From assembly GCA_938075415.1 (NCBI GenBank), contig CALJHC010000038.1, positions 1-46,906 on the forward strand: a stretch of 46,906 nt of DNA, read 5' to 3'. This document shows, in pieces, positions 26,456 through 35,814 of this stretch; the stretch's first letter is position 1; each line of letters begins with the position of its first letter. The DNA is from an uncultured Rubripirellula sp. (lineage in GTDB: Bacteria; Planctomycetota; Planctomycetia; Pirellulales; Pirellulaceae). Made by a program: the position numbers and the translations under genes. A model generated the notes under the pieces. It made no database searches. It was given only the letters and a program-made list of their open reading frames with translations, and had not been told where the DNA came from.

Positions 26456-28078
26456 GTGTTTCGTAACTTTCTGATTCATTCGTTTTGTTTCTGGGTGTTA
26501 CTTTCCCTGCTGACAACGTTGGTGTCCGCTGCGGAAGACGGCGGAAAACGCCCGAATATCGTGTTTGTGTTTTCTGACGATCATGCGCCGCACGCGATTG
26601 GTGCTTATGAGGGTTGGCTTGAGTCGGTGAACCCAACGCCGCAAATTGATCAATTGGCTAAGCAGGGAATGTTGTTTCGGAACAGCTTTTGCACCAATTC
26701 GATTTGCGGGCCAAGTCGTGCCGTGATTCAAACGGGCAAGCACAGCCATAAAAATGGCTTTATGAATAATGGGAATTCTTTTGACTGGAACCAGCAGACA
26801 TTTCCCAAGTTATTGCGGAAAGCCGGCTACACCACAGCGATTTATGGAAAGTCGCATCTGAAGGGTAACCCGCAGGGGTTTGATGATTGGGAAGTCCTCC
26901 CCGGACAAGGTCTGTATTACAACCCGGACCTGATCAACTCAGAGGGGAGAAGGCAGGTGCAGGGACACTGCACTGATATCGTGACGGATCTTGCAGTGAA
27001 CTGGTTGAAAACGGGGCGAGACAGCGAGAAGCCGTTCATGTTGATGGTTCAACACAAGGCGCCCCATCGTAATTGGATGCCGGCACCACGGCACCTTGAT
27101 CTTTACGCTGAGATTGATTTGCCCGAGCCAGCAACCTTATTTGATAAATGGGAGGATAACGCGCCACCAGCTCGATTTCAGGAGTTGGAGATCGATCGGC
27201 ACATGCATCTGAATTTTGACTTGTTTGTTGATTTGGTTCCTGCTTTTGATGGTCAGTCTATCAAGGGACGCATCGATCGCTCAGCGTGGGTGAACATGAA
27301 GAGGATGAGTCCCGAGCAGATGCGGGTCTGGCGTGAAGCCTATGCTCCGAGGGATCGTGCCTTTCACGAAGCCGATCTGTCGGGCGAAGCCTTAGTTCGT
27401 TGGAAGTATCAACGCTATGCAAAGAATTACCTGCGTTGCATTCGCGGAGTTGATGAAAGTGTAGGAACCTTGATGCAAACCATTGAGGAGCTTGGACTGA
27501 CAGATGACACCGTTGTTATCTATTCTTCAGATCAAGGTTTCTACGTCGGCGATCATGGTTGGTATGACAAGCGTTGGATGTATGAAGAGTCATTGAAAAT
27601 GCCTCTGATTATTAAGTGGCCCGGTGTGACAGAGCCCGACACCATCAATGAGCATTTGGTTCAGAATCTCGATTACGCACAAACTTTTCTCGAGATGGCG
27701 GGAGCGGAAAGTCCTGAGGACATGCAGGGGGCTTCGTTGGTTCCCTTGTTGAAAGGCGAAACTCCCGAAGTTTGGCGAGATAGCATTTATTATCACTATT
27801 ATGAATACCCAAGTGTTCATATGGTTCCGCGACACAATGGTGTTCGGGGCGAGCGATACAAGTTGATTCACTTTTATCAGTTTGATGAGTGGGAGTTCTA
27901 TGATTTAGAGAAGGATCCAGACGAGCTTCAAAATCAGTACGAGAACCCTGCTTACGCTGATGAAGTTGAAAAAGCCAAAGCTGAGCTTGATCGGCTGACC
28001 GTGCATTACGAAGATGACAGCGATTTGTCCCTGAAGCCGTTAAAATGGCGACGTGAGGTTCGCGGTTCGAATCGGTGA
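26456..28078 (+). CDS. Sulfatase, Cys-type, secreted
   Basis: A 540-residue formylglycine sulfatase. It begins with GTG, preceded at five bases by AGAGGA, followed by a signal peptide (residues about 4-25, ending LVSAA). The metal site PNIVFVFSDDHAPHAIGAY at about 33-51 and CGPSR with Cys84 follow, then YGKSHLKGNPQGFDDWE near 136 and IYSSDQGFYVGDHGWYDKR near 360. Its order of motifs and stretches such as the PGQGLYYNP and HKAPHRNWMP segments match the sulfatase at 12288-13919 closely. The general type is N-acetylglucosamine-6-sulfatase-like. It has no adjacent operon partner. The Lys-for-Trp difference in the GK(S/W)H motif and other substitutions may mark a changed specificity. Confidence 0.95.
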   Translation: MFRNFLIHSFCFWVLLSLLTTLVSAAEDGGKRPNIVFVFSDDHAPHAIGAYEGWLESVNPTPQIDQLAKQGMLFRNSFCTNSICGPSRAVIQTGKHSHKNGFMNNGNSFDWNQQTFPKLLRKAGYTTAIYGKSHLKGNPQGFDDWEVLPGQGLYYNPDLINSEGRRQVQGHCTDIVTDLAVNWLKTGRDSEKPFMLMVQHKAPHRNWMPAPRHLDLYAEIDLPEPATLFDKWEDNAPPARFQELEIDRHMHLNFDLFVDLVPAFDGQSIKGRIDRSAWVNMKRMSPEQMRVWREAYAPRDRAFHEADLSGEALVRWKYQRYAKNYLRCIRGVDESVGTLMQTIEELGLTDDTVVIYSSDQGFYVGDHGWYDKRWMYEESLKMPLIIKWPGVTEPDTINEHLVQNLDYAQTFLEMAGAESPEDMQGASLVPLLKGETPEVWRDSIYYHYYEYPSVHMVPRHNGVRGERYKLIHFYQFDEWEFYDLEKDPDELQNQYENPAYADEVEKAKAELDRLTVHYEDDSDLSLKPLKWRREVRGSNR

Positions 28079-28835
28079 CTAGCGAGCGAAAGTTCTGGTA
28101 GCTGGGAGTAGCCAGTCATCGTTGATGGTAGAACCGGGCCTGGAGGATGATCCCTCTGGTTCGATCTTTCGGGTCGCCTGCCTCGGCAGCCTTTTTGGGC
28201 AGCCTTTTTGGGCAGCCTTTTCGCGGGCCTGTCTGGGTAGGGAGTGGTTACCCGAACCTCACCAACAATTGGAAGGCAAACGAGTTCATTCAATAGGTCT
28301 CTGTGCCCAAAAGTGTGAACGCCCCGGCGATGCGAGTTTGCTTGGGTAGGGGCTGCCGATTGCGAAGAATAAGCGTCATGAAAGCGACGCGAACGACTGG
28401 GTTGTCTTGTCTACCCGTTGATGCTTGTGCAGCTTGGGCGTTCTGTTTCGAGGGTTTTCGCCCTATCTCCCCACCGGATTGGTACAGCTTACGCGGTACG
28501 GTGGAACGACATCGGGAAGGAACCCTAAAAATCGTTGCAGCCGGAACGATGGTTGCGGTCCGCAAAATCAACGGGTTTAGAAAAGTGCAGCGGTAGATTT
28601 TCTCGAAACTACGCACCCTGCAAAGTCGTGTGGTCGATAGTTTCCCGTGAACACCTCATGCAGAGGTGGTCTGTCGCTGGCGCCGCCACACGCCGATCGA
28701 CCTGAGAAGCAAGAAGAGCTTTGTCAGTGATCGGCGTCGAGCCAAGGCTTGAAGCTGGTCTTTGGCCGCTCGGACGTGTTGCGGCTCAGGCGTTGCAGTT
28801 ACCTTCCTGAAACCTTTATCCATGGAGAATTCACG
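28079..28835. other. Intergenic region upstream of the cysteine-rich gene
   Basis: About 750 bases without a supported gene. It holds a 13-bp repeat at 28186-28221. A plus-strand frame at 28303-28596 has no family-like sequence and no good start site. Confidence 0.45.
28186..28221. repeat. 13-bp tandem repeat, 2.8 copies
   Basis: Units gcagcctttttgg start at 28186 and 28199, with a shortened third copy from 28212. It lies about 110 bases after the sulfatase stop. Confidence 0.7.
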
Positions 28836-29378
28836 ATGCGTCGTGTAATCGTTCCAGCTCTGATGGCAATCGTCATGGTCGCCACGAGCTCCGCCAACGC
28901 TAATGCGTTTGGCCTGTTTAATTTTTGTAATAGCAATGCATGTGATGCTTGCGAACCTGTCTGCGGTGCGGAAGCAGAGCCAACATGCGGCTGCGAAGAG
29001 CCTGTTGAGCCTGTCTGCGGTGCAGAAGTTGTCGAAGGTTGCGATGGCGCAGCTTGCGGTGGACGCCTCAAAGGCCTATTCGCTCGCATGATGGCCAAGC
29101 ACAGCTGCGACGACGCTTGTGAGCCAGTTTGCGGTGCAGAGGAAGAGCCAACTTGTGGCTGCGAAGTTCCTGTTGAGCCTGCTTGCGGTTGCGAAGCCGA
29201 AGCTACTTGTGACGGAGCTGCTTGCGGTGGCCGAATCAAGGGTTTCTTCTCACGCATGATGGCGAAGCACGGCTGCGACAGCTGTGAGCCAGCTTGCGGA
29301 GCAGAGGAAGAGCCAACCTGTGGCTGTGAAGCTGTTGTTGAGCCAACCTGCGGTTGCGAGCCAACTGCTGGTGCGTAA
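28836..29378 (+). CDS. Secreted cysteine-rich repeat protein
   Basis: A 180-residue small protein with a signal peptide (MRRVIVPALMAIVMVATSSANA) followed by tandem repeats. Units begin at 28941, 29106 and 29274, giving 165 and 168 bases, or 55 and 56 residues, with a partial third unit. Each unit has a CEPVCGAE-EPTCGC block, a PVEP-CG link, CDGAACGGR, and a basic amphipathic segment (RLKGLFARMMAKH or RIKGFFSRMMAKH). The mature part has 25 cysteines. I do not recognise a named family. The Cys spacing suggests disulphide-rich wall, appendage or metal-binding protein, but that is inference. GGAG lies eight bases before the ATG; a strong terminator follows at 29531. It is monocistronic and isolated. 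Confidence 0.85.
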   Translation: MRRVIVPALMAIVMVATSSANANAFGLFNFCNSNACDACEPVCGAEAEPTCGCEEPVEPVCGAEVVEGCDGAACGGRLKGLFARMMAKHSCDDACEPVCGAEEEPTCGCEVPVEPACGCEAEATCDGAACGGRIKGFFSRMMAKHGCDSCEPACGAEEEPTCGCEAVVEPTCGCEPTAGA

Positions 29379-29938
29379 TTAGCAAGATGAGACCGAGGTA
29401 TTAGCCAACGATTGGTTCCAGCAATGTTCAGGCGGTTTTGCCGCTTACGATCAAATCACTCGCCAAGTGAAGGGGTCATACGAGAGATTGCTGTGATAGC
29501 TAATTGAGACTATTGCCTGGTAAACGGATCAAAAATCCTCGGTGATGTTCGCGTCACCGGGGTTTTTTCTTGCGCCGAAAGAATCTGTGCTTTTCAAGCT
29601 CATCCCGATTGACTGATAGATTCGATTGAAATCATCCACGAAATCAGCTTGCCGAGTCAGGGGAAGGCGTACCGCACCCACGCAGCGTTTCTGTTGATGG
29701 AGTGCAGCGCCCTTAAGTTGTAGATGACGATTACTGCTTGTCTTGTTGTCCATCATTTCAGCATCCTGTCTGAAAGATCCAGTGTTATGGTTTCTGGGTT
29801 GTTTGATTCGGTGGCTGTGCTTGCTTCGTAACCGAAAACAGGTGTAATGGTTCTCGATCCCGAGCGACGGGCAAATTCTGGTTCAGAGAAACAGGTGTCC
29901 CAAAATTGCCACGTTTTGAATGGGTCAAACGCTAGGGG
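29379..29938. other. Intergenic, containing a terminator
   Basis: About 560 bases between the cysteine-rich gene and the converging dehydrogenase gene. The only clear element is the terminator at 29531-29570. Confidence 0.5.
29531..29570 (+). terminator. Intrinsic terminator with UUCG loop
   Basis: An eleven-pair stem (29537-29547 with 29552-29562, including two G-U pairs) closes a UUCG tetraloop and is followed by TTTTTTCTT. Five A residues precede the stem, so a reverse-strand use is possible too. It lies about 150 bases after the cysteine-rich gene's stop codon. Confidence 0.85.
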
Positions 29939-30928
29939 TTAAGCAGGTTTGTCTACCGGTTTCCACGTAACCGATGGGTGTGGGAAGCCGAGTTTCTTGT
30001 CGACAATGTTCATGGGTGTTTCGCCGTTAAGGTAGCGTTTTAGATTCACGCAGGCGAGATCGGTTGTGTCATCCACCCGCCGGCCAGACTGTGCTCCGAC
30101 ATGTGGTGAAATGATAACGCGAGGGTCGTCCCACAACTCGCTCTCAGGGGAAAGCGGCTCCACTTCGGTGACATCAAGCGCAGCACCAGCAAGTCGCCCG
30201 GATTTAATTGCATTAACGAGCGAGGTTTCTCGAACGATCGCACCGCGAGCTACATTGACGAGGTAGCTGCCGCGTTTCATCTTTTCGAACTTCTCGTCAT
30301 CAATTAACCCCTGAGTCGTTTCGTTCAGAGGCAGGGTGAGGATAACGATATCGCTGACTGCCAGAAGAGTGTCGATGGCATCGGCGGGCATGAGTCGCGT
30401 TACTTCTTTAGGCGGGTCCGTCGGGTAATAGTCGGTTCCAATCAGTGTCGTTTCCCAACTGCCAAGGGTTTTGGCAAGCATTCGTCCATTGCCTCCCATT
30501 CCAACGATGCCGACCGTTTTACCCCTCAAGTCATCGGTCGGTAGGCGTATGAATTCGCGTTTCGCTTCGGCACGGTAGAAAAGTGGCATGCTTCTCAGCA
30601 AACCCATCAGAAGCGCGAACGTCTGCTCTGCTACCTGTGGTGCGAAAAGACCGGAAGCGCTTGACACCACGATGTTGGACGTGATGACACCAGGGACCAG
30701 GCAGTGATCAAGCCCGGCAGCAGATGATTGGATCCATTTGAGATTCCCAGCGTCCAGTACGCGGTTCCAATCAACTGGCACTTTTGCGTGACCGATAAAG
30801 ACGTCGGCCGTCGGAAGTAATTCATCGATGCGTTCTTGGCCGGCGTTGACAATTTCTGCCTCGGGAGCAGCAGCTTGGATTTGTTCCAGATGCCGTTGTT
30901 CAACGGGATAGCAGATCACGATGCGCAT
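29939..30928 (-). CDS. D-2-hydroxyacid dehydrogenase family protein
   Basis: A 329-residue cytoplasmic NAD(P)-dependent dehydrogenase. The Rossmann nucleotide-binding signature VGIVGMGGNGRMLAKTL is at about residues 139-155. The catalytic segment VNVARGAIVRE supplies the Arg near 229, ALDVTEVEPLSPESELWDDP the Glu region, and ISPHVGAQSGRR the catalytic His near 276. It would interconvert a 2-keto acid and a D-2-hydroxy acid; the family is broad (glyoxylate/hydroxypyruvate reductase-like), and the substrate cannot be named. Length is standard. AGGA lies about eleven bases before the ATG. No operon partner is adjacent. Confidence 0.92.
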   Translation of the reverse strand: MRIVICYPVEQRHLEQIQAAAPEAEIVNAGQERIDELLPTADVFIGHAKVPVDWNRVLDAGNLKWIQSSAAGLDHCLVPGVITSNIVVSSASGLFAPQVAEQTFALLMGLLRSMPLFYRAEAKREFIRLPTDDLRGKTVGIVGMGGNGRMLAKTLGSWETTLIGTDYYPTDPPKEVTRLMPADAIDTLLAVSDIVILTLPLNETTQGLIDDEKFEKMKRGSYLVNVARGAIVRETSLVNAIKSGRLAGAALDVTEVEPLSPESELWDDPRVIISPHVGAQSGRRVDDTTDLACVNLKRYLNGETPMNIVDKKLGFPHPSVTWKPVDKPA

Positions 30929-32684
30929 TGTTGATCAATTCCTGTACTGGTACCGGCGGTTGGGGAATGAAGGCGACGGGGTGCGCCCTTTGACTGATTT
31001 TCAACCAGCTTTTTTCGCAGGTTAAATTAGCTTTCCTCTTTGAATTGGTTGATCGTATCGTTGATTGGTCTCGATGTGGACCCGAAGTGTCGGCAGGGAT
31101 GCCAGACCAAGCGTACTTTGTGGGAAATGCGGCCCGCATTAGCCTCCATGTGTTTGGAAACGCTTGGTCAATCGCATCATCTATTTTTAGTGGCCGATGC
31201 GAATAGTTTTTCTAGCCGGGGTAGAAACATTTCCGTGAGAACCATTTCTCTAATTCGATAACGAGAAAAATCCTGATTTGTAGGCCAACCAGAGCGTTGA
31301 TAACTATGGCAATTCTTACACGTAGTTTAGTTTTGACGCGTTCGTCAAGCGTGTGCTTTGCGTGACCATTGTAGCGGTTTGACGGTTCGGCAAACGTCAA
31401 AGTTAGTCAGCCGCCTGGCAGTGTGTCCTTAGCGGAGCGCGTTCGGCTAGGATGAAGCGTAAGCCTTTGTGGTAAGAAGTAACTGTCGCCGAGTTTCTGC
31501 GCGGGGTCCTGAAAAAAAATCAGAATCGTTTCGACATCATTCAGGTTTGGTCCCTGTTAAACGGCGATTCAATTCTCAAAAGATGGTCCAATGAAGCAGG
31601 CAACGACTCAAAAACTACTCGGTGGAGACGTCATGGTTGCTCGCAACGACTTAAGTGAGTCCAATTGAGATGGAAAACGGCTGGTTTTCGGCGACACTTG
31701 AGTTGGTGGTTAAAAATAACCGTTGCGATTCTGTGATGCTTGCATACTTGAGTTTATCAACGGTAAGCGAACCGGGGCGAAACGAAACAGCCGGTGCGAC
31801 AACCGCCAAAACTGTCCCGAACTCGGCCACGATGTTCGCCGAGTGCAGGCGAACGCATCTGACCGACGAACAGACACATGAGCTGATCGAGCGGCTGAGC
31901 CAGTCACGGACCGAAAACAGTGGCCACCCCGGCCACAAGTGGTTGATGCTGAGCCACTCCGACCAGTGCCGGCGGACCCCTGGACGCAGAATCTCGTGGA
32001 ATGACTCGCATTGGTTTCACCTCTCCGGAGACACCGATGCGCTCAGGCATATTTTTTCGAGCCGGCGGGTGGTCCAACCGGCGCAGGTTGTAGTTGATAG
32101 CGTGGAACTGCTTTGCGGCAATAGCCGTTCCCTTATCCATTGCTTTATCTGCGGCCTCATCACTCGACGAGAAGTGCGTCACCCGCGGGGTTAACGGGCA
32201 TGAATCTCGCCTCGGTTTCTCCTGCTGGCCTCAATACGAGCAAGCGTCTGAGGGTGTGTGCTGGATCCGCAGCACAATAGCCGACTGCGGCTCAAACCGC
32301 CCCAGCTTTCTGCCGAGAGATGCCGGTGTGAATTGCGGCTTTTTTCGCTCTCAACCGTTACCATTTCATACTGCCGCGCTATATCCCTCCTGACGAGCCG
32401 TATTGATCACGGAAAGGCACGGAAAGGCAGGGAAATACAGTGAAATACAAGGAAATGCACGGAAGACATGTCCGAAAAACGATTAGAACTATCCTTCGAA
32501 TTCGTTCAGAGTCGTTGCTGGTGGATACCGGTTTTTTTTATAACATCGCGGCAGCGTTTATCGCTTCGGTAATTGGTGCTGATCGTCGGGTGGAAAGACC
32601 TTTTTAGGTTGTGGACCGGCTAGTTAGTCCGCCCCTGATAGAATAGTCGCCCAACCAGAGTGTAATCGTTTCAAATAATGGTGG
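30929..32684. other. Large gene-poor region
   Basis: About 1750 bases with no recognisable gene on either strand. A plus-strand frame is open over 31655-32194 (179 codons) and minus-strand frames over 31651-31938 and 31904-32182, all with unfamiliar translations. The stretch from about 31770 to 32240 looks richer in G and C than its flanks. A 10-bp tandem repeat lies at 32408-32467. This could be a decayed gene or element, or a regulatory region for the downstream operon. Confidence 0.45.
32408..32467. repeat. 10-bp tandem repeat, six degenerate copies
   Basis: Units begin every ten bases from 32408: cacggaaagg twice exactly, then cagggaaata, cagtgaaata, caaggaaatg and cacggaagac. The period is close to one helical turn. 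It lies about 220 bases upstream of the large operon. Confidence 0.75.
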
Positions 32685-35681
32685 ATGATGGAGTTCTATT
32701 CCAAATCGATTGAACAAGTCTCAACGTGTTTTTCTGCAATTTTAGACTTTCTATCCGTTAAGCGAATTGCCATTCTCGCTTGTTGCCCATTCCTCATGGG
32801 CGGTGCAATTGCATCAGAATCTGAGGCAACGGAAACTAGTGAAACTGAGACATCGGAGATTTTATTTATCCGTCACGTGGAGCCAATATTTCGTGAGAAG
32901 TGTCTGGGTTGCCACGGGGCGGAGGGCCGAGAGGTGGAGGGTTCTTTTCAAGTCAATTCGTTGGGATCACTGAAGCTAGGGGGTGATAGTGGTGTTCCTT
33001 CGATTCGAGTGGGCGACCCGATGTCGAGCCCTCTTTATTTAGCGGTGTTGAGGAACAACGCAGATTGGTCGGCGATGCCACCCAAGAATGCTGAACGTCT
33101 GACGGATGCGCAGGTTGAAAAGGTCAGTGAGTGGATTCAGAGCGGGGCAGTATGGCCCGATGCTGATCGTATCAAGAGTTTGGAGTTGCGGTATGCAGAT
33201 CGCTGGACAGTTGAAGATGGCGTCCAAGTGACGACCTCTGGTGGACTCGATGATGCTTGGACCAATCGACGCTACGCTGTCGACGGGCTATGGGCTTATC
33301 AACCTGTCGTAGATCCATTCATGTTGAGCGACACTGCTGATCAATTGTCGAGTCCTGCTTCGGATGCTGGATTGAGTCATCCGATTCGAAATCCGATCGA
33401 TATTCTTTTGGAGCAGAGTCGCCCCAACGGTTTGGAAATCGCAAAACGCGCAGATCGGCGGACATTAATTCGACGAGCGAGTTTTGACTTGACAGGGTTA
33501 CCGCCTGATCCGAAAGCGGTGGAAGAGTTTTGCAAGGACCCACGAACTGATCGTGAGGCTTTTGCTTCCGTAATTGATGGACTGCTGCAGTCGCCACACT
33601 ATGGCGAGCGTATGGCGCAACATTGGCTTGATGTGGTTCGATACGCGGATTCTTCAGGTTTTGCCAATGATTTTCAGCGTGGTAATGCCTGGCGTTATCG
33701 CGATTATGTGGTTCGTGCTTTTAATCACGACAAGCCATACGATCAATTCGTCCGAGAGCAGATTGCTGGAGATGAATTTGTTGGCGATGATTCCGTTGAA
33801 GTTGAGAAATCGGAGTCGTTAGTTGCAACCGGTTTCCTGCGGATGGGCCCATGGGAGTTGACTGGAATGGAGGTTGCCAAAGTGGCTCGGCAACGTTTCC
33901 TGGATGACGTTACCAATAGCGTTGGTGAAGTGTTTTTGGGTCACTCATTGCAATGTGCGAGATGTCATGATCACAAATTCGATCCGATACCCACTCGAGA
34001 TTACTACTCCATTCAGGCTGTATTTGCCACAACGCAACTGACTGAACGAAAGATGGCCTTTTTGGAGAATGAAAATTTAAATAATTTCGAAGAACAGGTA
34101 TACCTTCATCGCAGGGAGGCAGAGCACCAAGAGAGGTTGAAGCAGCTAGATCAGGTTTTGCTGGATAACGCTGGGGTTTGGTTCACGGAGCATGGCCTTG
34201 GTTCTGATGGGGCACGAGCCCTTTGGGACCAAGAGGTAGAACGCTTGATTGCAGAGAAGGGGCTCGGTGGAGTTTTTGGAGCGGTGCGTCAGGCGATGCG
34301 AAAAGCAGAGATGGACGAGAGTCTCTATCCTCCCAAGTCGGTTGGGCTCAGCCCTGAACAGTTCGGTCTCGAGCGGGTGGCACGCAAAGGTATCCAACGA
34401 TTGCAGTGGGAGTTCGATCGATACAATCCCTTTGCCTTGTCAGTTTACAGTGGTGTTACTCCTAGACTGAGCGGAATCTATGCTCCGTTCCGCATACCAG
34501 AAAATCACCTAAAAAATGGTGACCTTGAGCAATCCGCCATACTCACCGGTGGTGATCCATTCTCGGTAGGTGCTGCGGTGAAACCGGGGATCTTGAGTGT
34601 GTTGAGGGAGCAGGTCGACGCGGAGGTACCCGTGTCGATTGAAGGTAGACGAGCCTCGTTTGCTGAGTGGGTTGCGGATGCGTCGAATCCATTGACCACT
34701 CGAGTGATAGTGAACCGGATCTGGATGTGGCACTTCGGTCGTGCCCTTGCAGGTAATCCCAATAATTTTGGATCTTCGGGAAAGCGTCCAACGCATCCGA
34801 AGCTACTTGATTGGTTAGCTTCTACGTTTGTCCGGCAAGGGTGGTCTATCAAGTCGATGCACCGTCAAATCATGCTTTCGGATGCGTATGCTCGGCGGAG
34901 CGAGCATCCGAATGTGGGCAATCTTGAACGATTCGATCCAAAGGCAGAAACCTATGCCGTTTTCCAGCCGCGGCGGTTAACGGCCGAAGAGATGCGAGAT
35001 GCAATGCTCTCTGTATCTGGCGAGTTGAACCCGGAGATCGGTGGAATTCCGTGCCGTCCTGAAATCAATGCGGAAGTGGCCCTGCAACCACGTCAGGTGA
35101 TGGGTGCATTCGCGGCCGCTTGGACTCCTCATCCATTGCCTGCTCAAAGACATCGAAGGTCGGTCTATATTCTGAAATTACGTGGCCTTCTTGATCCAAT
35201 GTTAGAAGTGTTCAATGTTCCGTCACCTGATTTTTCATGCGAGCAGCGAGACGCTTCGACGATTACACCACAAGCTTTTGCCTTGTTTAATGGGAAGTCA
35301 TCACATGCGCGTGCCTTGGGGCTTGCATCACGGGTTCTTGAGGAAAGCGACAGTGACATCGACGCGGTCAAGATGTGCTTTGATCTCTGTTTTGCGCGGA
35401 GACCATCCGGCGACGAGGTTGACGAGATCTTGAAGCATTGGGCGGAGATAGAGCAGGGGTTGTCGGTCGAGGCACCCAAGTCTGAGTTGCCTCCGCTTGA
35501 GGTCGTGCGCGTAGCGGTGGAGGAAAATACGGGGGAGAAATTCTCGTTCACCGAGCGGCTGTATTCCAACGAGGATTTTGTACCTGATCTGCTTCCATCA
35601 CAAGTCGATCGTCATGTTCGTGCTTTTGCTGACGTCTGTCTGGTTCTACTTAACTCAAATGAATTTGCGTATGTCTATTAA
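32685..35681 (+). CDS. PSD1 and Planctomycete cytochrome C domain protein
   Basis: A 998-residue exported protein with the three-part planctomycete layout. Residues about 60-130 form a cytochrome-like domain with CLGCH (73-77) followed by MPPKNAERLTDAQVEKVSEWI; residues about 220-450 form DUF1549, with FDLTGLPPDPKAVEEF, YGERMAQHWLDVVRYADSSG and a second haem motif CARCH (424-428); and the C-terminal part is DUF1553, with LTTRVIVNRIWMWHFGRAL and DWLASTFVRQGWSIKSMHR. A hydrophobic segment at residues 27-43 gives export or anchoring. The family is thought to work in surface polysaccharide catabolism, but activity is not established. ATG 32685 is followed directly by ATG 32688. It is the first gene of the main operon. 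Confidence 0.95.
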   Translation: MMEFYSKSIEQVSTCFSAILDFLSVKRIAILACCPFLMGGAIASESEATETSETETSEILFIRHVEPIFREKCLGCHGAEGREVEGSFQVNSLGSLKLGGDSGVPSIRVGDPMSSPLYLAVLRNNADWSAMPPKNAERLTDAQVEKVSEWIQSGAVWPDADRIKSLELRYADRWTVEDGVQVTTSGGLDDAWTNRRYAVDGLWAYQPVVDPFMLSDTADQLSSPASDAGLSHPIRNPIDILLEQSRPNGLEIAKRADRRTLIRRASFDLTGLPPDPKAVEEFCKDPRTDREAFASVIDGLLQSPHYGERMAQHWLDVVRYADSSGFANDFQRGNAWRYRDYVVRAFNHDKPYDQFVREQIAGDEFVGDDSVEVEKSESLVATGFLRMGPWELTGMEVAKVARQRFLDDVTNSVGEVFLGHSLQCARCHDHKFDPIPTRDYYSIQAVFATTQLTERKMAFLENENLNNFEEQVYLHRREAEHQERLKQLDQVLLDNAGVWFTEHGLGSDGARALWDQEVERLIAEKGLGGVFGAVRQAMRKAEMDESLYPPKSVGLSPEQFGLERVARKGIQRLQWEFDRYNPFALSVYSGVTPRLSGIYAPFRIPENHLKNGDLEQSAILTGGDPFSVGAAVKPGILSVLREQVDAEVPVSIEGRRASFAEWVADASNPLTTRVIVNRIWMWHFGRALAGNPNNFGSSGKRPTHPKLLDWLASTFVRQGWSIKSMHRQIMLSDAYARRSEHPNVGNLERFDPKAETYAVFQPRRLTAEEMRDAMLSVSGELNPEIGGIPCRPEINAEVALQPRQVMGAFAAAWTPHPLPAQRHRRSVYILKLRGLLDPMLEVFNVPSPDFSCEQRDASTITPQAFALFNGKSSHARALGLASRVLEESDSDIDAVKMCFDLCFARRPSGDEVDEILKHWAEIEQGLSVEAPKSELPPLEVVRVAVEENTGEKFSFTERLYSNEDFVPDLLPSQVDRHVRAFADVCLVLLNSNEFAYVY

Positions 35682-35814
35682 TTCGGGTCTGACAATTGTG
35701 AGAACCGGACATGCTGATGTGAGAGGTGTGGCAAGGTTTGCCGCACTGACAGCATGTCAGGGTTCGCATTTTCCTACGGAAGTTGGAACTGATGCAGAAG
35801 TCGTCTCCACGTAT

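Noticed and set aside
26254..26466. Plus-strand open frame of 70 codons overlapping the sulfatase start
   Set aside because: Overlaps the well-supported GTG start and its ribosome-binding site in another frame; most likely chance.
28055..28075. A tRNA-like ggttcgaatc motif
   Set aside because: It lies within the last codons of a sulfatase gene and no cloverleaf can be formed around it.
28303..28596. Plus-strand open frame of 97 codons before the cysteine-rich gene
   Set aside because: No good start signal and no family-like sequence; could be reconsidered if transcribed.
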